This document shows positions 31,821-39,209 of a stretch of DNA of 44,764 nucleotides, in pieces; position 1 is the stretch's first letter, and every line of letters starts with the position of its first letter. Both the position numbers and the translations under genes were made by a program. Where the stretch lies: the NCBI GenBank assembly GCA_002424625.1, contig DIKR01000138.1, positions 5,210 through 49,973 of the forward strand, written 5' to 3'. A model generated the notes under the pieces. The model did not search any database and had not been told where the DNA came from. It was given only the letters and a program-made list of their open reading frames with translations. The stretch comes from Desulfuromonadaceae bacterium UBA5613. Lineage in GTDB: Bacteria; Desulfobacterota; Desulfuromonadia; Desulfuromonadales; UBA2197.

Positions 31821-33407
31821 ATGTCCATCCTGACACGTTATACAATTGCCACCAGCGTGATTCTCCTCCTCACTTTCGCCCTTTTTGCGACGGTGACCTT
31901 GAACTCAATTCGTCGCTTCCATGACCGCGAAGCGGTGGTCCTTGCCGAAATGATCAGCGCAACTATTATCAGTACGACCTATCACGGCATGCTCAACAAT
32001 GATTCAAAATCTGTCGACAAGATGATCGCCGAGGTCGGTCGGCAACCGGGAATTGATCATGTTCGCCTGCTCAACAAAGACGGGGTGATTAAATATTCGA
32101 CCCATCCCAAAGAAATCGGAAAAAAAATCAATAAAGAAGAAGAATCGTGTTCTGTCTGTCATCACGGCAACTTTACGAAGGTCGATGCACCATCGATGAA
32201 TCGCAGTCGACGCTTTGACAACGAGCAGGGGATGTCGTTCCTCGGCCTCGCCAAAGGGATCTACAACGAACAGGTCTGTTCAGACGCTGCGTGTCATTTC
32301 CATTCGCCCGAAGATAAACTGGTCGGGGTGCTCGATGTGACCATCCCTTTAGGCCTTAGAGACGAACAAATTGCCATGGTTAGAAATAATTTTATGATCC
32401 TTTCTTCAGGGATGCTGTTCTTCCTTTTCTTTTTTCTGGTTATGCTTACGCATAAATACATCAAGGAACCAATTCGAAAGTTAATCGAGTATACGCAGAC
32501 AGTTTCAGCGGGAAATTTATCCAAAGGGATATCGCCGCTCCTTGCTTCCAAAGAGATGCAGGAACTGGGGAATTCCTTTGAGACGATGACCCGCTCGCTG
32601 CATATGGCGCAACAGCAGCTGCAGGAAGCCAATATTACCCTGGAAGAACGGGTTGCCAAGCGGACTGAGGAGATCCACATCATGCAAGCGCAGCTGTATC
32701 ATTCGGAACGCCTCGCCTCGATCGGTGAAATGGCCGCCGGTATCGCCCATGAAATCAACAATCCATTGACCAGCGTGACGATCTTCACCTCGCTCCTCCT
32801 CAACAACCCCTCCCTTGATCCGCCGGCGAAATCCGATCTCGAAACTATCCTCGGCGAAACGAGACGTTGCACAACCATCGTCAATCGCCTTCTCGAATTT
32901 TCCCGGGCGACAATCCCGAACAAAGGGTTGTACAGGGTAGAAGAGATCGTCGATGACACCCTTCATCTATTAGAGTACCAGGAAATCTTTCACAATATCC
33001 AGGTGATGCGTCATTATGACTTGAAATTACCGGAGCTACCCTGTGATCGCGATCAGCTCAAACAAGTTTTCACGAATATTGTAATTAATGCAGCCCACGC
33101 AATGAATGGCGGCGGGGTATTGACCGTCAATATTTCTCTGGACCAGACTGAAAACTACCTTTGTGTCGCAATTGCGGATAACGGCGGGGGGATTGCTGAG
33201 GAACATATGAGCCGGATCTTCGATCCGTTCTTTACCACCAACGGTGTGAACGGCACCGGGCTTGGGCTCTCTGTTTCGTTCGGGATCATCTCAAATCATG
33301 GGGGGAGAATTGAAGTAAAGAATCGCCCTGGCGAAGGGGCGACGTTTGTGGTCTGGCTCCCCCTGTCGGTCACTGCGGCAGGAGTGGAGGAGCAGATTGG
33401 CGGCTGA
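31821..33407 (+). CDS. Membrane histidine kinase with dihaem (CX2CH + CX4CH) periplasmic sensor
   Basis: This 528-aa sensor kinase has a helix at about 8-28, a periplasmic domain (31-185), a second helix (188-210), a HAMP domain (211-262), a coiled coil and a kinase core. The periplasmic domain carries CSVCH (110-114) and CSDAACH (153-159), sites expected to bind c-type haem covalently. The phospho-acceptor His310 is in AAGIAHEINNPL. The ATPase domain has N, G1 (IADNGGGI) and G2 (GTGLGLSV) boxes. The same sensor fold, without kinase, occurs at 39210-40175. A convergent NtrC-type regulator lies 6 bp beyond the stop and is its probable partner. It likely senses redox state or a haem ligand in the periplasm. 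Confidence 0.9.
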   Translation: MSILTRYTIATSVILLLTFALFATVTLNSIRRFHDREAVVLAEMISATIISTTYHGMLNNDSKSVDKMIAEVGRQPGIDHVRLLNKDGVIKYSTHPKEIGKKINKEEESCSVCHHGNFTKVDAPSMNRSRRFDNEQGMSFLGLAKGIYNEQVCSDAACHFHSPEDKLVGVLDVTIPLGLRDEQIAMVRNNFMILSSGMLFFLFFFLVMLTHKYIKEPIRKLIEYTQTVSAGNLSKGISPLLASKEMQELGNSFETMTRSLHMAQQQLQEANITLEERVAKRTEEIHIMQAQLYHSERLASIGEMAAGIAHEINNPLTSVTIFTSLLLNNPSLDPPAKSDLETILGETRRCTTIVNRLLEFSRATIPNKGLYRVEEIVDDTLHLLEYQEIFHNIQVMRHYDLKLPELPCDRDQLKQVFTNIVINAAHAMNGGGVLTVNISLDQTENYLCVAIADNGGGIAEEHMSRIFDPFFTTNGVNGTGLGLSVSFGIISNHGGRIEVKNRPGEGATFVVWLPLSVTAAGVEEQIGG

Positions 33408-33413
33408 GGGGGA

Positions 33414-34823
33414 TTACTCTAATTCTCTCCCGGTAATCCCCTGCTTGCGCAGCAATGCATGAAAATTGGTACGCTGCATACCGACTTCCTCGGCAGCACG
33501 AGTAACATTACCATCATTGCGGCGCATGGCATCGACGAGAAAGGCCCGTTCAAGAGGTTCAACCGCCTTCTCGCGGAGGAGACGTTTCTGTTCGCGCAAC
33601 TCATCAACACTTTGCGGAATCGAGCTGGAAATCGGTGACGGTTCCTTATTTCCTGACTTGGCATTCAATTCAAGGTCATCAATATTGATGATATTGTCCT
33701 CAACAAAGACCATCGCCCTTTCGATCAGATTCTCCAACTCACGGATATTACCGGGAAAAGAGTAATTCTCCAACAGCTCGACTGCCGCATTGCTGATCAA
33801 ACGCACATCCTTGCCGATTTCATCAGAAAATCGTTGCATAAAATGTTGAATGAGAATACGGAGATCACCTTTGCGCTCACGCAGTGGGGGGAGATCGATC
33901 GGAATAATATTGAGACGGAAGTAAAGATCTTCGCGAAAGGTTCCGGCAGCCACTAGCTCGCGCAATTGGCGATTGGTCGCAGCAATGAGACGGATATTGA
34001 TGGGAATCGGTTGGGTGCCGCCGATGGGGGTGACTTCCCGCTCCTGAAGGACACGCAGCAGCTTCGCCTGGGTCGTCAAGCTGATATTGGAAACTTCATC
34101 GAGAAAGAGCGTGCCGCCATCTGCGACCTTGAAAAGACCTGCTTTAGATTGGACCGCTCCGGTGAAGGAACCCTTGACATGCCCGAAGAGTTCACTCTCC
34201 AGCAGGTTTTCTGCCAGCGAGGTACAGTCGATAGCCACGAAAGGTTGATCCCGACGAGGGCTGCACTTATGAATAGCTTTCGCGACGAGTTCCTTGCCGG
34301 TGCCGCTCTCTCCGGTAATGAGGACGGTGCTGGTCGTCGGCGCAACCTGCATGATACGTCGATAGATCTTCTGCATTTCTGCGCTATTGCCGATAAAGTC
34401 CTCAAACCCCTGCGTCACCTCATCTTCGTGAAGCTGGGTCTGCTGGGCCCGAGCTTCGCTTTGATCCAGCGCTTTTTTTATACGGAGACAAAATTCATCG
34501 GGTATAAAGGGTTTTGCCAGATAATCAACGGCCCCGAGTTTCATCGCCACCACAGCGGTTTCGACAGTGGCGTAACCGGTGATAATGATAATCGGAATGT
34601 TCGGTTGCAGGATGCGAATGCTGGCAAGAACCTCCATGCCACTCATCCCCGGCATCTTCAGGTCGGTGACGACCAGATCAAAACTGCTCTGCTGCAATCG
34701 CTCGATGGCAAGATGTCCGCAGGAAAAATCTTCGACCAGACAATCACGTTCTTCAAGAATGCGTTTGATGCCATGCCGGATAAGCGCATCATCATCAACG
34801 ATCAGAATCTTTTTCCCATGCAT
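33414..34823 (-). CDS. Sigma54-dependent NtrC-family response regulator
   Basis: This 469-aa activator has a receiver domain (ILIVDDDALIRHG; phospho-Asp in LVVTDLKMPG), an AAA+ domain with Walker A ITGESGTGKELVA, the sigma54-contact loop GSFTGA (a variant of GAFTGA), and Walker B DGGTLFLDEV. A Fis-type helix-turn-helix ends the protein (NDGNVTRAAEEVGMQRTNFHALL). AGGAG lies 11 nt before the ATG at 34823; an upstream in-frame start adds eleven residues without support. It converges on the haem-sensor kinase. It is divergent from the cytochrome/NrfD operon, whose promoter is of sigma54 type, so that operon is the obvious target. Confidence 0.93.
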   Translation of the reverse strand: MHGKKILIVDDDALIRHGIKRILEERDCLVEDFSCGHLAIERLQQSSFDLVVTDLKMPGMSGMEVLASIRILQPNIPIIIITGYATVETAVVAMKLGAVDYLAKPFIPDEFCLRIKKALDQSEARAQQTQLHEDEVTQGFEDFIGNSAEMQKIYRRIMQVAPTTSTVLITGESGTGKELVAKAIHKCSPRRDQPFVAIDCTSLAENLLESELFGHVKGSFTGAVQSKAGLFKVADGGTLFLDEVSNISLTTQAKLLRVLQEREVTPIGGTQPIPINIRLIAATNRQLRELVAAGTFREDLYFRLNIIPIDLPPLRERKGDLRILIQHFMQRFSDEIGKDVRLISNAAVELLENYSFPGNIRELENLIERAMVFVEDNIINIDDLELNAKSGNKEPSPISSSIPQSVDELREQKRLLREKAVEPLERAFLVDAMRRNDGNVTRAAEEVGMQRTNFHALLRKQGITGRELE

Positions 34824-35070
34824 GGGGCGATTATCTCCTCTTCCGCCGAGAAACAAGGCAACATCTTGTCACACTGTCAGATGCAGCATGACCGCCAGAA
34901 ACGCCAGCGCACTCAAAGATATCACAACTAACAAATTCAATTAACTAATTTCAAATAATTAAATTCTATTTTCTGCAGACTGTCAAGACCCTGCCAAGGT
35001 GTCGGGCAGGGTAATCTTTAAAGAGTTTCTTCCTCTCTACCTCCCTGGTGTCGTCCTTTCTTATCTCATC

Positions 35071-35089
35071 TGTATAAATTTTCTATACA
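35071..35089 (+). promoter_or_regulatory. Candidate enhancer (UAS) inverted repeat
   Basis: TGTATA (35071-35076) and TATACA (35084-35089) form a perfect inverted repeat with a 7-bp spacer. It lies about 170-190 bp upstream of the -24/-12 promoter, a usual distance for an NtrC-family binding site. Binding by the adjacent regulator is an inference. Confidence 0.45.
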
Positions 35090-35257
35090 CCCGACAATAA
35101 ATTGGATAGTTGAATAATTTCAGAGCATTAACCAAGAATACGCGGTTCATTTCCGATTTTTCTCCATCCACAGACACAAATCCCTTCACCCTCCTTCAAG
35201 TCAATAATTCATATAAAAATCAATAAGTTATAAAATATTAAATTTAAATAATAAAAG

Positions 35258-35273
35258 TGGCATGCTGACTGCA
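35258..35273 (+). promoter_or_regulatory. Sigma54 (-24/-12) promoter of the electron-transfer operon
   Basis: TGGCATGCTGACTGCA keeps the invariant GG (35259-35260) and GC (35271-35272) exactly 10 bp apart, with TGGCA and CTGCA close to the TGGCAC-N5-TTGCA consensus. Transcription would begin near 35284, leaving a leader of about 50 nt before the ATG at 35334. A sigma54 activator is encoded divergently next door. Confidence 0.8.
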
Positions 35274-35333
35274 ATCAATACAAACAAATCTAAACGGTCA
35301 GGCCATAACGTCACTCATGAAAGGGGACAGATC

Positions 35334-35588
35334 ATGAAAAACATCACGAGAAAGGTCTTGTTAGCGTTGGCGGCAGGAACGACATCGGCTTACGCTGCCG
35401 CAGGAGCAGAGTCATCCGGACCGGGTTTTTTTACTATTGCCTTCCTCGCTTTTCTGGCAGCGATCATCGCAATCCAGTTTATTCCAGGACTCATCCTTTT
35501 CTTCGGATTGCTGCGCGGCATCTTCTCGGCAAGCACCAAGAAGAAGGTCTCTGCTACTGCTGAAGGGAACCGCGACCACGTCGAATAG
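35334..35588 (+). CDS. Small membrane protein, paralogue 1
   Basis: This 84-aa protein has an N-terminal signal-like segment (MKNITRKVLLALAAGTTSAYA), then a hydrophobic domain FFTIAFLAFLAAIIAIQFIPG and LILFFGLLRGIF, and a basic tail. It is clearly related to the 82-aa protein at 35701: both have a signal-like start, FLxFLA, QxxPxxIxFxGxxxG and a charged C-terminus. The function is unknown. The ATG at 35334 is chosen because AAAGGGGA lies upstream and a longer frame from 35262 would start inside the sigma54 promoter. It is the first gene of the operon. Confidence 0.8.
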   Translation: MKNITRKVLLALAAGTTSAYAAAGAESSGPGFFTIAFLAFLAAIIAIQFIPGLILFFGLLRGIFSASTKKKVSATAEGNRDHVE

Positions 35589-35623
35589 GACAATTTGCGA
35601 TAACAGGGAAACAACCGCTCAAT

Positions 35624-35677
35624 GTTTGTGGCCCTATCGTTCCGGAAACAAAACCCGATAGGACGTTGCCACCAAAC
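35624..35677 (+). other. Intercistronic stem-loop between the small membrane protein genes
   Basis: GTTTGTGGC and CCTATCG on the left pair with CGATAGG and GCCACCAAAC on the right, leaving a 5-nt bulge and a loop of about 17 nt. There is no T-tract. It could stabilise or process the mRNA between paralogues 1 and 2. ACCGCTCAA is repeated on either side (near 35613 and 35682). Confidence 0.5.
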
Positions 35678-35700
35678 CATAACCGCTCAAGGAGGCTACC

Positions 35701-35949
35701 ATGAAAACACTACACACTCTGATGTACGGCACATTCTTCACCCTGTTGGCCAGCCCGGCTTTTGCTGTTGACACGACCCGTGTTTACAACAGCGGGATCC
35801 TGATCTTCGCTTTCCTTGGCTTTCTGGCTTTAATTCTCCTGGTGCAATTAGTCCCGACGATCATCATGTTTGTCGGCATGATCAAGGGATTGATCAACGG
35901 CGTTCAGGAGAATCGCAAAACGGTCGCCACTGAAACGAAGAGAAACTAA
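35701..35949 (+). CDS. Small membrane protein, paralogue 2
   Basis: This 82-aa protein has a cleavable-looking signal (MKTLHTLMYGTFFTLLASPAFA), a short extracytoplasmic stretch (VDTTRVYNSG), a long hydrophobic region with FLGFLALILLVQLVPTIIMF and a charged tail (ENRKTVATETKRN). It matches the protein at 35334-35588 along its length. AAGGAGG precedes the ATG. The function is not known; its place in a sigma54-driven operon with cytochrome, ferredoxin and NrfD subunits suggests an accessory or structural subunit of the quinol complex. Confidence 0.82.
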   Translation: MKTLHTLMYGTFFTLLASPAFAVDTTRVYNSGILIFAFLGFLALILLVQLVPTIIMFVGMIKGLINGVQENRKTVATETKRN

Positions 35950-35982
35950 AAACCAGAACCGACTTCATTCATGGAGGACACA

Positions 35983-36144
35983 ATGTTAGACACCCTGTTT
36001 AACTCAATTGGCGAGGTTAGCCAAGTATTCACCGTTGTCGACTACTATCAGTATATTAAAGGAATTGAATACCTGATTTGCGTCGCTTTCTTCATCATCT
36101 TTCCGATGTTTTATCGCTACATCCACAACGGGAAGCAAGATTAG
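35983..36144 (+). CDS. 53-aa single-pass membrane protein
   Basis: This short gene encodes MLDTLFNSIGEVSQVF followed by a Tyr-rich segment (DYYQYIKGIEYL), one membrane helix (about residues 29-45, LICVAFFIIFPMFY) and a short polar tail ending HNGKQD. GGAGG lies 7-8 nt before the ATG, so it is very likely translated. It is the third tiny membrane protein in the operon and is unrelated in sequence to the two paralogues. It may be a small subunit of the NrfD-type complex. The hairpin at 36164-36194 follows it. Confidence 0.75.
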   Translation: MLDTLFNSIGEVSQVFTVVDYYQYIKGIEYLICVAFFIIFPMFYRYIHNGKQD

Positions 36145-36163
36145 CGCTGCGCCTGATTGTCGC

Positions 36164-36203
36164 ACATGGGGTCACCGTTACGGTGGCCCCATGTTGCTCT
36201 TTC
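36164..36203 (+). terminator. Internal hairpin/attenuator before the cytochrome gene
   Basis: ACATGGGG-T-CACCG (36164-36177) pairs with CGGTG-G-CCCCATGT (36181-36194) around a 3-nt loop, with one T-G pair, followed by TGCTCTTTC. The stem is terminator-strength but the T-tract is weak. It sits between the small membrane genes and the cytochrome gene, so it could set their relative expression. Confidence 0.6.
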
Positions 36204-36226
36204 ATCTGCACAAGGAGAGATTACTC

Positions 36227-36751
36227 ATGAGAATCAAAATGATCGTTCCGGTCATCGTCGCAACCTTCGTTCTCGTTGCCGGTTTTACATCCCTTCCGGC
36301 CGAGGCCGCGCCGCCGGCACAGGTGCGGATTGACCAGCTCAGCAAAGACTTTGAGCCAGTTTTGTTTGATCACGCCAATCATATCGAAATGGTTGGCGAT
36401 TGTGGTGAGTGTCATCATCACACCACCGGTACTGCGGCAAAGGATCCGGATTGCATGCGCTGTCACAACAGCGGGAGCAGCGGTGAGCGCGTCGCCTGTC
36501 GAGACTGCCATGCGGCAGAACCATTCTCCGCCGACCATCTCAAGACGACAACAGAAGATCGCAAGCGCTACCATCGTGATCTCCTCGGCTTGAAAGCCGC
36601 TTATCATCGCAGCTGCATGGGGTGTCACGAAGCAGGGGGCGGCCCCACCGGTTGCCTTGACTGCCATCTCCGCACGGAATCCGGGGATGCGCTCTTCCGT
36701 GCCGGCAAGCACACCCCCACCCCCACGGAAAAGGCTGCAGGGCATCATTAA
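36227..36751 (+). CDS. Pentahaem periplasmic c-type cytochrome
   Basis: This 174-aa protein has a Sec signal (MRIKMIVPVIVATFVL to PAEAA) and five CXXCH motifs: 59-63, 76-80, 91-95, 130-134 and 143-147. Extra histidines (NH at 51-52, YH at 116 and 127) could be axial ligands, as in class III cytochromes c3/c7. It is expected to accept electrons from the Fe-S subunit in the periplasm. AGGAGAG lies 7 nt before the ATG at 36227; an earlier in-frame ATG at 36191 lies inside a hairpin. With the Fe-S and NrfD genes it resembles Geobacter Cbc4 (cytochrome, Fe-S, membrane subunits); naming is tentative. Confidence 0.88.
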   Translation: MRIKMIVPVIVATFVLVAGFTSLPAEAAPPAQVRIDQLSKDFEPVLFDHANHIEMVGDCGECHHHTTGTAAKDPDCMRCHNSGSSGERVACRDCHAAEPFSADHLKTTTEDRKRYHRDLLGLKAAYHRSCMGCHEAGGGPTGCLDCHLRTESGDALFRAGKHTPTPTEKAAGHH

Positions 36752-36806
36752 TATGATCGGGTTTCGTCGGCATTGCCGTCTGTATCCCCATGTAAGGAGA
36801 TGAACA

Positions 36807-37757
36807 ATGAGTGGAATCAGCCGTAGAAAATTTCTGACCTGTACCCTGGTCGGCGCCGGCGCGACGGCATTGTCGCTCAAAACGGATGCATTTGCATCGG
36901 CCAAGCTCGAAGGTTATCCGGACAGCATGGGCGTTTTGGTCGATTTGGGACGTTGTGTCGGTTGCCGGAGTTGCGAAGCCGCTTGCAACCGTGAGCAGAA
37001 TCTGCCCGCTCCGGCCCAATCATTCGAAGATCAATCGATCTTTGACCAGACCTTTCACAATGGACAGAAGCGTCGAACCGACGAAAATGCCTATACCGTG
37101 GTCAATCGCTATGAGCCGGAGGGCACCGAAAACCCGGTCTATCGCAAAGTCCAGTGTAACCATTGCAACGAACCGGCCTGCCTGACCTCATGTTTTGTCA
37201 ATGCCTATACCAAGACCAGTGAAGGCGCGGTCATCTACAATCCGAACATTTGCGTCGGTTGTCGTAACTGCATGATCGCCTGTCCCTTCAACGTGCCGGC
37301 TTACAGCTACAGCAGCGCCACCAATCCAATCATCAAGAAGTGCATCTTCTGCTACGACACCCGACTGAAGAACGGTCAGCCACCGGCCTGTGTCGAAATC
37401 TGTCCGCAGCAGGTCATGACCTTTGGTCACCGCAAGGAATTGATCGAGATTGCTCATGAACGGATCAAGACCCATCCGGACCGTTACATCGATCATCTTT
37501 ACGGCGAAGACGAAGTCGGCGGCACAAGCTGGATGTACCTTGCTCCGGCTCCCTTTGAGGAAATCGGCTTTGATACGACGATGAACAACGAGCCGATTAT
37601 CTCCAATGTCAAAGATTTTCTCGGGACGGTGCCGATGGTTCTGGCCATCTGGCCGGCACTCTTTACCGGTTTCCATCTTTTGGCCACCCGCAAACATGAC
37701 ATTGAACATCATGGCGATGATCACCAGAAGCACAAAGATGAGGAGAAAAAATCATGA
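36807..37757 (+). CDS. Tat-exported four-cluster ferredoxin-type subunit (HybA-like)
   Basis: This 316-aa protein has a twin-arginine signal (SRRKFLTCTL) and four cysteine groups for 4Fe-4S clusters: CVGCRSCEAAC near residue 50, CNHCNEPACLTSC, CVGCRNCMIACP and CIFCYDTRLKNGQPPACVEIC. A C-terminal membrane anchor (MVLAIWPALFTGFHLL) is followed by a His/Lys-rich tail. This is the architecture of HybA and related periplasmic Fe-S subunits that pass electrons between an NrfD-type quinone protein and a cytochrome. AAGGAG precedes the ATG. Its stop overlaps the NrfD start by 4 bp. Confidence 0.93.
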   Translation: MSGISRRKFLTCTLVGAGATALSLKTDAFASAKLEGYPDSMGVLVDLGRCVGCRSCEAACNREQNLPAPAQSFEDQSIFDQTFHNGQKRRTDENAYTVVNRYEPEGTENPVYRKVQCNHCNEPACLTSCFVNAYTKTSEGAVIYNPNICVGCRNCMIACPFNVPAYSYSSATNPIIKKCIFCYDTRLKNGQPPACVEICPQQVMTFGHRKELIEIAHERIKTHPDRYIDHLYGEDEVGGTSWMYLAPAPFEEIGFDTTMNNEPIISNVKDFLGTVPMVLAIWPALFTGFHLLATRKHDIEHHGDDHQKHKDEEKKS

Positions 37758-39100
37758 AAACCCATCTGGCCAACCAGGGGAAGGTCGTTGATTCCCACAA
37801 GCGCTCTGCCGATGGCGCTCCATGGACGCTGAAGGAAAAGCTCCTGCTCGGGATGACCATGCAGCAATATATCGTGCAGGCCGTACGCAATCCCTTTAAC
37901 TGGATCCTTGCGTTAATCTTCGCGGTCGGTCTGCCCCTTATCGCCGGACGCTTCTTCTTCGGCTTGAACTGGGTGACGCACAGCTCCAACGATTATCCCT
38001 GGGGACTTTTCCTTGGCTTCGGACTCTTTGCCATGGTGCCCCTCTCTGCTTCCGGATTCATGCTCGGCACTACCGTTGAAATCTTTGGCCGCCACGACTT
38101 TAGACCGATTGAACGGTTGGCCCTCCTCAACGGACTTCTTGGCTATTTATTTGCCGTCATCTATCTGCTCGTCGACCTCGGGCAACCCTGGCGTCTCCCT
38201 TATCCCATGGTTGTCTCTTTCGGCCCGGCTGCCGTCCTCTTCCTTGTTGCCTGGCATGTGGCGACCTACCTCTCCGTGCAGGTCGCCGAGGTCTCCAGCT
38301 CCTTTTTCGAGTGGATCGGCTGGCCGGCGGCGAAGAAGTTCATTCGTGAGATCACCGTCGGTCTGACCGTCTCCGGCATCATCCTCTCCACCCTGCATCA
38401 AGGGGCTCTGGGTGCTCTCTTCACGTATGCCCCGGGGAAGGTTCACCCCCTGTGGTATTCGGCGTCGTTCCAGTGGCTCTTCTTCTTTGTCTCGGCCATC
38501 CCCGCCGGACTCTGCATGGTTATTGCCGTCAGCACTATTGCCCGCAAGACTATGGCCTGGCGCTGCGACGAGGAGTTCAAAACCAACCTCGACAAATTGA
38601 CCATCTCCCTGGCCAAAGGGGCAAGCATGGGTCTGGTCACCTACTTCACGATCAAGACGATCGGCATCGCCCATGACAATGAATGGGGTTACCTGGCCAC
38701 CGGTTGGGGAGCCTGGTACATGGTCGAAATGGTCTTTGGTGTCTTGCTGCCGATCGCTATCTTCGCCTGGGCCATTCGCAACAGGAGTGCTTCTCTGGCC
38801 CGGGTCGGCGCATTTTTAACCGTAGCCGGTATCGTCCTTAACCGTTTGAATACGGCGCTGATCACCTTCAACTGGCGCCTTTATCAAGAGATTCCCCATT
38901 GGCGGGAAGTGATCATCAGCCTGACGATCTTTGCTATCTACATCGTCACCTACCGCTTCATCCTTTACCGGTTACCGATCCTCTTTGAGTGGAAGGAGGA
39001 AAAGGTGTTGGTGCCGGAAACCGTGGCCGCAGCGGTCCGGAGTAATGAAAAGTATCAGGGGGCGCCTGAACCGGTCGCAACCTACCGCACCACTGATTAA
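37754..39100 (+). CDS. NrfD/HybB-family quinone-interacting membrane subunit
   Basis: This 448-aa protein has about ten membrane helices and HybB/NrfD features: NDYPWGLFLGFGLFAMVPLSASGFML, then EIFGRHDFRPIERLALLNGLLGY and a conserved VDLGQPWR. STLHQGALGALFTYAPGKVHPLWYS is the typical HybB segment. Such proteins exchange electrons with menaquinone and carry no haem. The ATGA overlap with the Fe-S gene fixes the start. With the pentahaem cytochrome this forms a three-part menaquinol oxidoreductase or quinone reductase; the direction of electron flow is not shown by sequence. A strong terminator follows. Confidence 0.93.
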   Translation: MKTHLANQGKVVDSHKRSADGAPWTLKEKLLLGMTMQQYIVQAVRNPFNWILALIFAVGLPLIAGRFFFGLNWVTHSSNDYPWGLFLGFGLFAMVPLSASGFMLGTTVEIFGRHDFRPIERLALLNGLLGYLFAVIYLLVDLGQPWRLPYPMVVSFGPAAVLFLVAWHVATYLSVQVAEVSSSFFEWIGWPAAKKFIREITVGLTVSGIILSTLHQGALGALFTYAPGKVHPLWYSASFQWLFFFVSAIPAGLCMVIAVSTIARKTMAWRCDEEFKTNLDKLTISLAKGASMGLVTYFTIKTIGIAHDNEWGYLATGWGAWYMVEMVFGVLLPIAIFAWAIRNRSASLARVGAFLTVAGIVLNRLNTALITFNWRLYQEIPHWREVIISLTIFAIYIVTYRFILYRLPILFEWKEEKVLVPETVAAAVRSNEKYQGAPEPVATYRTTD

Positions 39101-39114
39101 TCCGTCTGTTCTCC

Positions 39115-39179
39115 CTCCATCCCTCATTCAGGCCCACTGGGTGCTTCGAATTGAGGGGTGGAGGGGATTTTAACTTTTT
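39115..39179 (+). terminator. Intrinsic terminator after the NrfD-like gene
   Basis: CTCCATCCCTCA (39115-39126) pairs with TGAGGGGTGGAG (39152-39163), with an inner CCCA/TGGG stem, followed by ATTTTAACTTTTT. It lies 14 bp after the stop and ends the electron-transfer operon before the second sensor gene. Confidence 0.82.
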
Positions 39180-39209
39180 CCCTGCCTCCAGATGGAACGA
39201 GGTGCCGCC

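Larger units (their letters stand above)
34824..35333 (+). other. 510-bp divergent regulatory region upstream of the electron-transfer operon
   Basis: No gene is present. The region is strongly AT-rich at 34930-34975 and 35210-35255. It contains a hairpin ACCCTGCC/GGCAGGGT (34988-35012), two copies of GGTGTCG (34998-35004 and 35047-35053), an inverted repeat TGTATA-N7-TATACA (35071-35089) and a -24/-12 promoter at 35258-35273. TGACA-GTG-TGACA-like repeats lie near 34865-34880 on the regulator side. The layout, with distal palindromes 170-190 bp upstream of a sigma54 promoter, is what an NtrC-type enhancer region looks like. Confidence 0.6.
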
